The translations under genes were made by a program, and so were the position numbers. A model generated the notes under the pieces. That model was given only the letters and a program-made list of their open reading frames with translations. It made no database searches and was not told the origin of the DNA. From Lysobacterales bacterium (GTDB taxonomy: Bacteria > Pseudomonadota > Gammaproteobacteria > Xanthomonadales > SZUA-36): a stretch of 9,229 nt of DNA. The stretch lies in contig SHZL01000100.1 of NCBI GenBank assembly GCA_009692275.1, positions 1-9,229 of the forward strand, read 5' to 3'. This document shows, one piece after another, positions 1 to 6,259 of this stretch (position 1 is the first letter of the stretch; every line of letters starts with the position of its first letter).

Positions 1-106
1 ATATTGTGGTTTTTAAGTCTGAATCGGGCATTTATAGCCCGTTCAAAAATGCTATTTTGAGGCCCAATCATCACCTTATGCAAATCTAAACACTACATAT
101 TGTGGT
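1..106. repeat. Direct repeat of atattgtggt (1-10 and 97-106)
   Basis: The ten bases atattgtggt occur at the very first positions of the window and again at 97-106, where they overlap the left arm of the 91-136 inverted repeat. Identical copies 96 bases apart suggest a repeat family that may continue to the left of the window. Confidence 0.45.
21..44. repeat. Hairpin-forming inverted repeat
   Basis: gaa-t-cgggc (21-29) can pair with gcccgttc (37-44), with one bulged base and a seven-base loop (atttata). It is GC-rich in an AT-rich setting. On neither strand is it followed by a convincing T tract, so I do not call it a terminator, though a factor-aided or degenerate one is possible. A second small palindrome, tcaaaa/ttttga, overlaps its right arm (43-60). 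Confidence 0.5.
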
Positions 107-136
107 GAAAGTATTTAATCAATCCCATATGTAGTG
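91..136. repeat. Perfect 10-base inverted repeat with 26-base spacer
   Basis: cactacatat (91-100) and atatgtagtg (127-136) are exact reverse complements. No protein frame of note lies between. It could be a regulator-binding site, a stem-loop or the relic of a mobile-element end. No nearby promoter or gene decides between these. Confidence 0.55.
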
Positions 137-244
137 GCTGAGTAGTTACTCTTTTGTAAAGAATGGAGGGATAATAGCTTTTGTCACTTTTAAACCTTCG
201 ACATTGGCTCCTAATGATTACCAGTAATTCAACCATAGAAAAAC

Positions 245-281
245 CGCCAAACCAAGGTCGCCAACTGCCAAAAACTGCCAA
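245..281. repeat. Clustered GCCAA repeats
   Basis: GCCAA occurs four times within 36 bases (246-250, 260-264, 267-271, 277-281). The last two sit in near-identical aactgccaa units. The spacing (14, 7 and 10 bases) is irregular, which argues against an iteron array; a degenerate tandem repeat is the simplest reading. Confidence 0.4.
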
Positions 282-314
282 TATAAACAAAAGTCCTGAA
301 AGCTTATTTAGTTG

Positions 315-339
315 TCTGCTGATATGAGTTTACAGCAGA
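315..339. repeat. 7-base inverted repeat (tctgctg / cagcaga)
   Basis: tctgctg (315-321) and cagcaga (333-339) pair across an 11-base loop. On the minus strand, the direction of the operon, the stem lies about 125 bases beyond the peptidase stop and is not followed by a T run, so terminator function is unsupported. Confidence 0.4.
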
Positions 340-341
340 AA

Positions 342-398
342 ATGTCCCATCGTCAAGGGAGTCATGTCCCGAAGCATGCCCCAATTTGGCCGGGACAT
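342..398. repeat. Cluster of ATGTCCC motifs in direct and inverted order
   Basis: atgtccc occurs at 342-348 and 364-370, and its reverse complement gggacat at 392-398. The pair 364-371/391-398 is a perfect 8-base inverted repeat with a 19-base loop that contains a further gcc/ggc pairing. Reading the minus strand, the last GGGACAT is followed by TTTT, so the cluster might end transcription of the operon about 65-120 bases after the peptidase stop. The T tract is short. An alternative is a mobile-element terminal repeat. Confidence 0.45.
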
Positions 399-463
399 CT
401 AACAGGAAATGTGTTCCTCGGTGAGTCTATTCGACCCGAGCGCTTTGAACTGGTTACTTCTGG

Positions 464-1192
464 TCAGTATTCCCATTCCTCATGCGACAGGGGGAAGCGG
501 TTCAGCTCTTCGCGGTGCAGGCGCCACTGGGGCAGGAAGCGGTCCAGCAGCTCGCGGAAGTGATCGTTGTGGTGGCGCTCGAGCAGGTGGACCATCTCGT
601 GCACCAGCACATACTCCAGGCAGAGCGCGGGCTTCTTCGCCAGGTCCAGGTTCAACCAGAGGCGCCGGGCGGCAATATTGCAGCTTCCCCAGCGCGTCTT
701 CATCTTCTTGATGCCCCACTCCTCCACCGTCACGCCCATCTCCGGCTCCCACCGGGCGATCAGCGGCGGTATCTGCTCGCGCAGCCGCTGGCGGTACCAG
801 CGCAGCAGCACGGCCTCGCGTTTGTCCCTATCGGCGCCGGGGCGCACCTGTAATTCCAGCGTCGTATTATTCGGCAGGCTGACCGCCGCGGGTCCCTCGT
901 GCTCGATGACATCCAACCGGTAGCGCCGCCCCATAAAATAGTGGCTTTCGCCGGTGACCATCTCGCGCGCGGACTGGCGCACCTGCTGCGCGAACTTGTC
1001 TTGCTGCCGCCGAATCCAGCGCAGCCGGGAGACAACCGCCAGGCGCACGGCTTCATCGTCAACGCGCAGCGGCACGGCAATCCGCACCCGGCCGTCGGGC
1101 GGGTAGACGCCCAAATGGAGGTTCTTGATGTCCTTGCGGACGATCTCCACCGCGATGCCCTGGACTTCGATCTGGCGCCGGTTAGTAGTCAC
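464..1192 (-). CDS. YgjP/WLM-like zinc metallopeptidase (DUF45 family)
   Basis: A 242-residue protein of normal family length. The start is GTG at 1192, inside the end of hsdR (11-base overlap). The next in-frame ATG would begin at residue 78 and remove the N-terminal beta-rich part, so GTG is preferred although no ribosome-binding site is visible. The family signature RWGSC (167-171) precedes the active site HEMVH (198-202), with H198 and H202 as zinc ligands, E199 as general base and H208 in RHHNDHF as the likely third ligand. The protein is soluble, with no signal peptide or membrane helix. YgjP-like genes are often found beside type I RM genes, but their substrate is not generally known. 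Control of HsdR level or activity by proteolysis is an inference by analogy with ClpXP-dependent restriction alleviation. It is the last gene of the operon. Confidence 0.93.
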   Translation of the reverse strand: MTTNRRQIEVQGIAVEIVRKDIKNLHLGVYPPDGRVRIAVPLRVDDEAVRLAVVSRLRWIRRQQDKFAQQVRQSAREMVTGESHYFMGRRYRLDVIEHEGPAAVSLPNNTTLELQVRPGADRDKREAVLLRWYRQRLREQIPPLIARWEPEMGVTVEEWGIKKMKTRWGSCNIAARRLWLNLDLAKKPALCLEYVLVHEMVHLLERHHNDHFRELLDRFLPQWRLHREELNRFPLSHEEWEY

Positions 1193-4100
1193 GCTGGTTT
1201 TGCACGATTTCGAAGATGGTATTCACCAGGGCGTCGTCGCCGCCCAGCACCGATTTGATGGCGAGGCGCACCTCACGCTCCTTGAATTTGTTGCCGCGCC
1301 AATCCGCTTTCTTCACGCTGCGGATGGCGTCATCCACCTCAACCGCCAGGCGGGTTGTGGTATCCCCGGCTGGGAAACCCCCGTATGCCGTTGCGCTATC
1401 ACGCATGGTCCGGTCTACCATGTCCTTCAGATTGTCATATAGGGAGCGCAGCGCCGGGCTGTTGATGGCGGCGGGGTAGGACGGCTGGCTCTCAGGCTTT
1501 GCCGCCTGCCTGGTCAGCGCCACGATCTTTGCCAGGTAGGCTTTGTAGTCTACCGCCTGCTGCTTACGCTGCTGGATCAGGTCTTCCAGCAGCGCCGACA
1601 TCTTCTCGTAGTACTTCGGGTTGACGGGCGTCTCGTCGATGATCAGTTTGCGCACGTTGTTCTCGATGGTCTCGGCCATCGCCGCGGGATTCCCGCGCAG
1701 GCCGGGGGGCAGCGCATCGACCGCCGCCGTGCCGCGCTCCACAATCAGCTCCACCAGGCTCATATCGTCGAAGGCCGACAGCTTCACACTCTCCTCGGCG
1801 CGGATATACATATCCAGCAGCAGCCGCATGTCCGGCTCATGCGCCTTCATGTCGATGGCATCGGCGCTGTGCAGCTTGACAGCCCCGCGCACCTGCTCGT
1901 AGTAGCTCACCTCAGCCTTGATCGCCTGCGCCTCCGCGTCGGCATAGCCGGCCTGGCGCATCTCGTTGGCCAGGTTGGCGTAGGCCCTTATAAGGGAAGC
2001 GACCTGCTTGTAGAGGGCCACGCGCCTGGGTTCCTTGTCTTTCAAGCCAGCGGGATCATCGCTGGGCGCGGAGAAGCAGCGCAGGTAGGCCTCTTCATCC
2101 CGCGGCGGCTCGACCGGCTCGCACAGCGCCTTGATTAATTCACGCGCCTCCTCCAGATGCTCGCGGCCCTGCTGCAACCGGTCTTTCAGCAGTCCGGCCA
2201 CATCCGCCGCATCATAGCCATCGAAGGCCGCGCCGGTGTAATCCTTAATCGACTGCTGCAGCGACTGGAACAGGTCCTTATAGTCGATGATGGCGCCATA
2301 TTCCTTGTCCTCGCCGTCGAGGCGGTTGACGCGGCAGATCGCCTGGAACAGGCCGTGGTCGCGCATCTGCTTGTCTATATAAAGGAAGGTGGCGGGGGGA
2401 GCGTCGAAGCCGGTCAGCAGCATGTCCACCACGATCAGCAGCTTCATCTGCCCCGGCTGATGGATGAAGCGCTGCTTGACCTCCCGCTCGAACTGCTCGA
2501 CCTTAACCATGGCGGTCTCTTCCGGCTCGTTGAAGTGGCCGGCCAGCATCTTGCGGTAGATGTCGTACTGGCGCAGCTTCTCGGTCAACCCTGCGCCGCT
2601 CTCTTCGCCCTTGATATCGGCCGGCGAGGGCTTATAGGAGGTGATGATGGCGCATTTGCCCGCCAGGCCGGTCTGCTGGAACATCTCGAAAAAGCGGCAG
2701 GCGGCGTAGATGCTGCTGCAGACCAGCAGCGCGTTGCCGTGCCCGCTCTGCAGCCGGTCGCGCACCTCCATGTCCAGCAGGATGTCTGCCACGATCTTCT
2801 GCAGCCGGTCCTGCGCGCTGAGCACCTGCTGCATCGTGCCCCAGCGCTGCTTGAGCTGCGCCCTGGCATAGTCCGTCAGCCCCCTGGTTTTGCTCTCGAA
2901 CCACAGGTCGATCTTTTCCGGCGCGGTGATGTTCTGGTCGATGTCGCGCGCCTCGTAGCGCAGATCCAGCACCACACCGTCGCGCACCGCCTCGTCGTAC
3001 TTGTAGGTGTGGATGTACGGCCCGAAGACCTCGATGCTCTTCTGCTTGTCCCGCTTGAGCAGAGGAGTGCCGGTGAAGCCGATCAGCATGGCGCCCGGCA
3101 GCAGCGCCTTCATCGCCTGGTGCAGCTTGCCGGACTGGGTGCGGTGGCACTCATCGACGAAGACGAAGATGTTGCCCTTAGCGCGGAAGCCCTGGGGCAG
3201 GTGGCGCTGGATGTCATCGATAAAGGCATCGATATCGCCTTCATCGCTGCTGCCGAACTTATGCACCAGCGAGCAGATCAGCCACTTGTCGCCGGCGTTG
3301 AGCACACTTACCAGGTCGGCCCCGCTGGTGGTGCGGTAAACCTCTTCGCTGACACCCTGGAAGACCTTTTCGATCTGCTCGTCGAGCTCGCGGCGGTCGG
3401 TGATCAGCAGCACGCGGGCGTTGGTCACGTGCTCGCGCATCCACTTGGCCAGCCAGACCATCGTCAGGCTCTTGCCGCTGCCCTGGGTGTGCCAGATGAT
3501 GCCGCCCGCGCGGCGCTGCACGTGCTCTTGGGCGGCCCGCACCCCGAAGTACTGGTTGTGGCGGCAGCTCTTCTTGACGCCGGCGTCGAAGACGATGAAG
3601 TCGTGTACGATCTCCAGCAGGCGCTCCTGGCGGCAGAGCTGGCCGAGCGCGCGGTGCAGCGGGTTCTGCACCGCGCTAGCTTCCCGCCAGGTCAGGTAGT
3701 ACTTCTCCGGCGTCTCGATCACGCCGTAGCGCAGCCCTTCGGTATCGTTGCCCGCCATCACGAGCTGCACCGTGGCGTAGAAGGGCCGGATGAAGGCCTT
3801 CTTCTGGCTGTCCAGGTTCTGGCGGATGCCCTCGGTCACCGACACGGTCGAGCGCTTCAGCTCCAACACGCCCAGGGCGATGCCGTTGACGTACAGCACG
3901 ATGTCCGGCCGCTTGGTGTGCTCCCCGGCGACGGTGACCTCCTCGGCGATGGCGAAATCGTTGAGGGCGGGGTGCTGCCAGTCAATCAGCCAGACGGTGA
4001 TGTGCTGCTCGGCTACATCGGGCTTGACCTTCACGCCGTAGCGCAGCAGGCCGTAGACCGCCTGGTTGGCGTCGTAGAGCGTCTTGCTGCCGCCCAGCGC

Positions 4101-4310
4101 CGTGGCCTGGCCCAGCTCATAGAGCACTCTGTCGATGATTTTGGCGCTGTGGCCCTGGCGCTTGAGCCAGGCGGTGAGCAGCGCCTCTTCAACGTTGCTG
4201 TTGCCTACACGATCCTTCCAGTGGCCGAGATAGGCGTAGCCCAGCTCATGCTGGAAGAGCTGGATGACGTGTTCTTGGGTCAGGATTTCGCGTTGGCCGA
4301 TAGCGCTCAT
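1182..4310 (-). CDS. hsdR: Type I RM restriction/translocase subunit HsdR
   Basis: A 1042-residue protein, close to EcoR124I HsdR in length. An N-terminal PD-(D/E)xK nuclease is seen as RPDIVLY (D136) and LELKR (E150, K152), followed by a Q-rich segment from Q164. The SF2 helicase motor has Walker A HTQGSGKS (274-281), DECH (386-389), GFTGTP (411-416), IVVDMLLTGFDAP (626-638) and the arginine-finger motif QAICRVNRL (656-664). A helical C-terminal region (about 700-1042) would dock on the M2S core. The enzyme binds unmethylated sites, pulls DNA past itself using ATP and cuts at distant positions. All catalytic residues I can check are intact, with no frameshift. The start is the ATG overlapping the upstream stop (ATGA). 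The frame stays open 56 codons further upstream, but there it overlaps the DUF262 gene and encodes unrelated-looking sequence. GGGGAG lies only two bases before the ATG, so coupled reinitiation is probable. Confidence 0.97.
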   Translation of the reverse strand: MSAIGQREILTQEHVIQLFQHELGYAYLGHWKDRVGNSNVEEALLTAWLKRQGHSAKIIDRVLYELGQATALGGSKTLYDANQAVYGLLRYGVKVKPDVAEQHITVWLIDWQHPALNDFAIAEEVTVAGEHTKRPDIVLYVNGIALGVLELKRSTVSVTEGIRQNLDSQKKAFIRPFYATVQLVMAGNDTEGLRYGVIETPEKYYLTWREASAVQNPLHRALGQLCRQERLLEIVHDFIVFDAGVKKSCRHNQYFGVRAAQEHVQRRAGGIIWHTQGSGKSLTMVWLAKWMREHVTNARVLLITDRRELDEQIEKVFQGVSEEVYRTTSGADLVSVLNAGDKWLICSLVHKFGSSDEGDIDAFIDDIQRHLPQGFRAKGNIFVFVDECHRTQSGKLHQAMKALLPGAMLIGFTGTPLLKRDKQKSIEVFGPYIHTYKYDEAVRDGVVLDLRYEARDIDQNITAPEKIDLWFESKTRGLTDYARAQLKQRWGTMQQVLSAQDRLQKIVADILLDMEVRDRLQSGHGNALLVCSSIYAACRFFEMFQQTGLAGKCAIITSYKPSPADIKGEESGAGLTEKLRQYDIYRKMLAGHFNEPEETAMVKVEQFEREVKQRFIHQPGQMKLLIVVDMLLTGFDAPPATFLYIDKQMRDHGLFQAICRVNRLDGEDKEYGAIIDYKDLFQSLQQSIKDYTGAAFDGYDAADVAGLLKDRLQQGREHLEEARELIKALCEPVEPPRDEEAYLRCFSAPSDDPAGLKDKEPRRVALYKQVASLIRAYANLANEMRQAGYADAEAQAIKAEVSYYEQVRGAVKLHSADAIDMKAHEPDMRLLLDMYIRAEESVKLSAFDDMSLVELIVERGTAAVDALPPGLRGNPAAMAETIENNVRKLIIDETPVNPKYYEKMSALLEDLIQQRKQQAVDYKAYLAKIVALTRQAAKPESQPSYPAAINSPALRSLYDNLKDMVDRTMRDSATAYGGFPAGDTTTRLAVEVDDAIRSVKKADWRGNKFKEREVRLAIKSVLGGDDALVNTIFEIVQNQRDY

Positions 4311-6259
4311 TTCTCCCCATTCTGGACCAATATTTCCGACTTTACATAGGTCTTGAAGTCGTCCAGCGACGTAAAACAGCGGAAGCCACCCTGGCTGGCT
4401 ATGGCAATCACATCCTTGCCTTCGTTGAGCAGCACCGCCACAGGTTCGCTCAGCTCTTCCTGGATGCCGCGCGGCCACGCCAGATCAAATACCGCCCGCT
4501 GTTCGCCTGTTTCTGCGTTGGCAAAGTCGAAAGAAAGTTCACCACGGGGCAATTTTTGCGCTTCTACCCATTCGTTCAACTCCTCAAGCTGTTCCTCTTC
4601 TTCTTCGCTTGTGATGCCGCCTATAGGCGGGATTTCAACCCGCACTGCACCTGCTGAACCGGCCAGCCAGCGCAGGTCATCGTGCAGCAGTTCTTCCATG
4701 CGCCGGTTGACCTCTTGCGCCAGCAGCACCTTTCTGGCTTCCAGGAACTGGTCATAGTTCTCAATCCGCCACAGCGTGGGGTCGTCAGGAATCCACTGCG
4801 ACGCCAGGGCACCGGGGTATGCTGCTTCTACCTCCGGAAAGTACGCCTCCGGCAGCCGGTCTCTGATGACGAGATTTGAATCTTTGGTGAGGAAGCAGAA
4901 GTTGGCCAGCGCGTTCACTTCTGCCTTCTTGAAATTGTGTTTGTAGAGCTGCGCCTTGGGGAAAATGTGGTGTACCTCCAGCCGGTTCATCTTGCCTAAC
5001 AAATTGGCCCTCAGCGGCAGACCGGTTCCCCAGTCTTGGGTCGATCCCATGCGGGTGATCATGTATAGTAAGGGATAGAAACGCGCACCCAGGCCCCAAC
5101 CGGTGAAATTTCCCGGTTCTGTGCGCAGACTGCCGTGCCAGAGGCGCAGTTGTTCGAGCAGCTTGTCGAGCCCACCTTCAGGCCCTTCCAGCGCCGCCAG
5201 ATCCTGGTCGATGTACGTCTCCGTGGAACCGGAAAAGCGGCCCCACATGCCGGCCTGCACAAACCAGAACAACAGCTTGTCCCGTTCCTTCTCGTTCATC
5301 GCCCAATTGCGGTGGTCCAGGTACCGCACCATCACCGGCACACCGAACCGGCCGAAGAACACCCGGTCATGGTCCAGGCCCAGCCGTCCGCTGATCAGGT
5401 TGAGGCAGGTGTCGATGTGCCTGGCGGCGCGCTTGAGGCCGTCCTGGACTTCCTCAGCGTCTTTTTCATGCAAATACAGAAACTTGGCCTCGCCCGTCAG
5501 AACCGTGTTCAATGAACGCAGCAGCCAGTCCAGGTTGAACTGGTAGTCGGCATCTTCCCATATCTTGATCTGGCGCTTCATAACATCCCGCGCCTCGGGC
5601 CAATCTGAGCAAATCTTGGCCAGCGCCAGGTCGCCCTTGGACAGCTTTGTGCCGCCGCTGTTGACCCGGTTGAAGATATCCACCACCACGTCCAGAGATT
5701 TGTCGCTGCCGGTGACTTCCTCCACATGCAGGTCCACATCGGTGATGGCGAGCAGGTAGCTGAGCCGCGCCACATACTTCCCCATCATGAGCGCCAACTC
5801 CGGCTGCGCATTCAGGCGCGTGATAAACTCGCCCAGGCCGGCGTTGCCCTTTTTCATCAATTCCGTGACATCGACCCACAGCGGATCATCCTTCATCTTC
5901 ACAGGCTGGTAAAAGGAAAACCATTCCGATTCCAGGTGAAAGCGCAGATCGGTAAATGCCCGCTCGTTGCCGTCGAAGAATTTCGGCGGCCTGCCCCGCA
6001 CGACCCCATAGATCGAGGTCATCCGCTGCTGGCCGTCCAGCAGCAACTTCACCACGCCCGCCGCCAATTTGCCGTCTCCGCGATGGTGCGCCGATTTCGA
6101 CTCCGTGACCCACACCAGCAGCCCGCCCACCGGGTGGCGGCGGTAGAGCGAGTCGAAAAAACTGCGCACCTGGTCGCGGTTCCAGACGTAGCCCCGTTGA
6201 AACTCAGGCAAGGCCATGTGCCCGCTGTCGATATGATCCAGGATGGTCGAGATTTTCAT
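4307..6259 (-). CDS. DUF262 (ParB/Srx-like) plus DUF1524-type HNH nuclease, GmrSD/SspE-related, embedded in the RM operon
   Basis: A 650-residue protein starting at the ATG that overlaps the hsdS stop (ATGA), ten bases after a perfect AAAGGAGG. The N-terminal DUF262 domain has the opening PEFQRGYVWNRDQV (18-31), the hallmark DGQQR (75-79), and FNRVNSGGTKLSKGDL (196-211). The central region is mostly helical. A DUF1524-type HNH motif follows: EVHHIFP (428-434), then LANFCFLTKDSN (451-462) and RLPEAYF (468-474). In GmrSD and SspE, the DUF262 domain binds or hydrolyses nucleotide and senses modified DNA, while the HNH domain nicks or cuts. No signal peptide or membrane segment is seen, so it should act in the cytoplasm. 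An acidic linker (SEEEEEQLEE, 551-560) leads to a C-terminal module (about 573-645) that I do not recognise. The fold assignment is strong. The role in defence is inferred from family and operon, and partnership with HsdR is unproven. Confidence 0.9.
   Translation of the reverse strand: MKISTILDHIDSGHMALPEFQRGYVWNRDQVRSFFDSLYRRHPVGGLLVWVTESKSAHHRGDGKLAAGVVKLLLDGQQRMTSIYGVVRGRPPKFFDGNERAFTDLRFHLESEWFSFYQPVKMKDDPLWVDVTELMKKGNAGLGEFITRLNAQPELALMMGKYVARLSYLLAITDVDLHVEEVTGSDKSLDVVVDIFNRVNSGGTKLSKGDLALAKICSDWPEARDVMKRQIKIWEDADYQFNLDWLLRSLNTVLTGEAKFLYLHEKDAEEVQDGLKRAARHIDTCLNLISGRLGLDHDRVFFGRFGVPVMVRYLDHRNWAMNEKERDKLLFWFVQAGMWGRFSGSTETYIDQDLAALEGPEGGLDKLLEQLRLWHGSLRTEPGNFTGWGLGARFYPLLYMITRMGSTQDWGTGLPLRANLLGKMNRLEVHHIFPKAQLYKHNFKKAEVNALANFCFLTKDSNLVIRDRLPEAYFPEVEAAYPGALASQWIPDDPTLWRIENYDQFLEARKVLLAQEVNRRMEELLHDDLRWLAGSAGAVRVEIPPIGGITSEEEEEQLEELNEWVEAQKLPRGELSFDFANAETGEQRAVFDLAWPRGIQEELSEPVAVLLNEGKDVIAIASQGGFRCFTSLDDFKTYVKSEILVQNGEK

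Larger units (their letters stand above)
1..463. other. AT-rich downstream flank without a convincing gene
   Basis: No reading frame here has a recognisable product. The longest frames (minus 93-290, plus 312-563) look like chance: no family motif, and the second runs antisense into the peptidase gene. Positions 1-340 are AT-rich (21 of 60 bases are G or C at 61-120). The region contains several short inverted and direct repeats listed separately, no tRNA and no strong promoter that I can defend. It probably marks the end of the RM operon and the start of different DNA, such as a decayed mobile-element flank. Confidence 0.7.

Noticed and set aside
93..290. 65-codon minus-strand frame in the left flank
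   Set aside because: No domain, no ribosome-binding site that I can defend, and it runs through the repeat cluster. It could be a mobile-element relic but there is no positive evidence of coding.
1..463. CRISPR array, tRNA or attachment site
   Set aside because: Repeats are short, irregular in spacing and mixed in orientation. No cloverleaf or tRNA 3' end and no core duplicated elsewhere in the window was seen.
312..711. Plus-strand frames entering the peptidase gene
   Set aside because: They run antisense to the metallopeptidase and encode low-complexity Ser/Arg/Gly-rich sequence.
2157..4349. A 730-codon open frame on the plus strand opposite hsdR
   Set aside because: It lies almost entirely antisense to hsdR, whose motifs are all intact. 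The predicted product is a Leu/Val/Ala/Gln/Asp-rich mixture without family motifs, as expected for an antisense shadow in GC-rich coding DNA.
4311..4478. Upstream extension of hsdR by 56 codons
   Set aside because: The extension lies inside the DUF262/HNH gene and reads as Arg/Gly/Cys-rich out-of-frame sequence. The ATGA overlap at 4310 and the family-like N-terminus after it fix the start.
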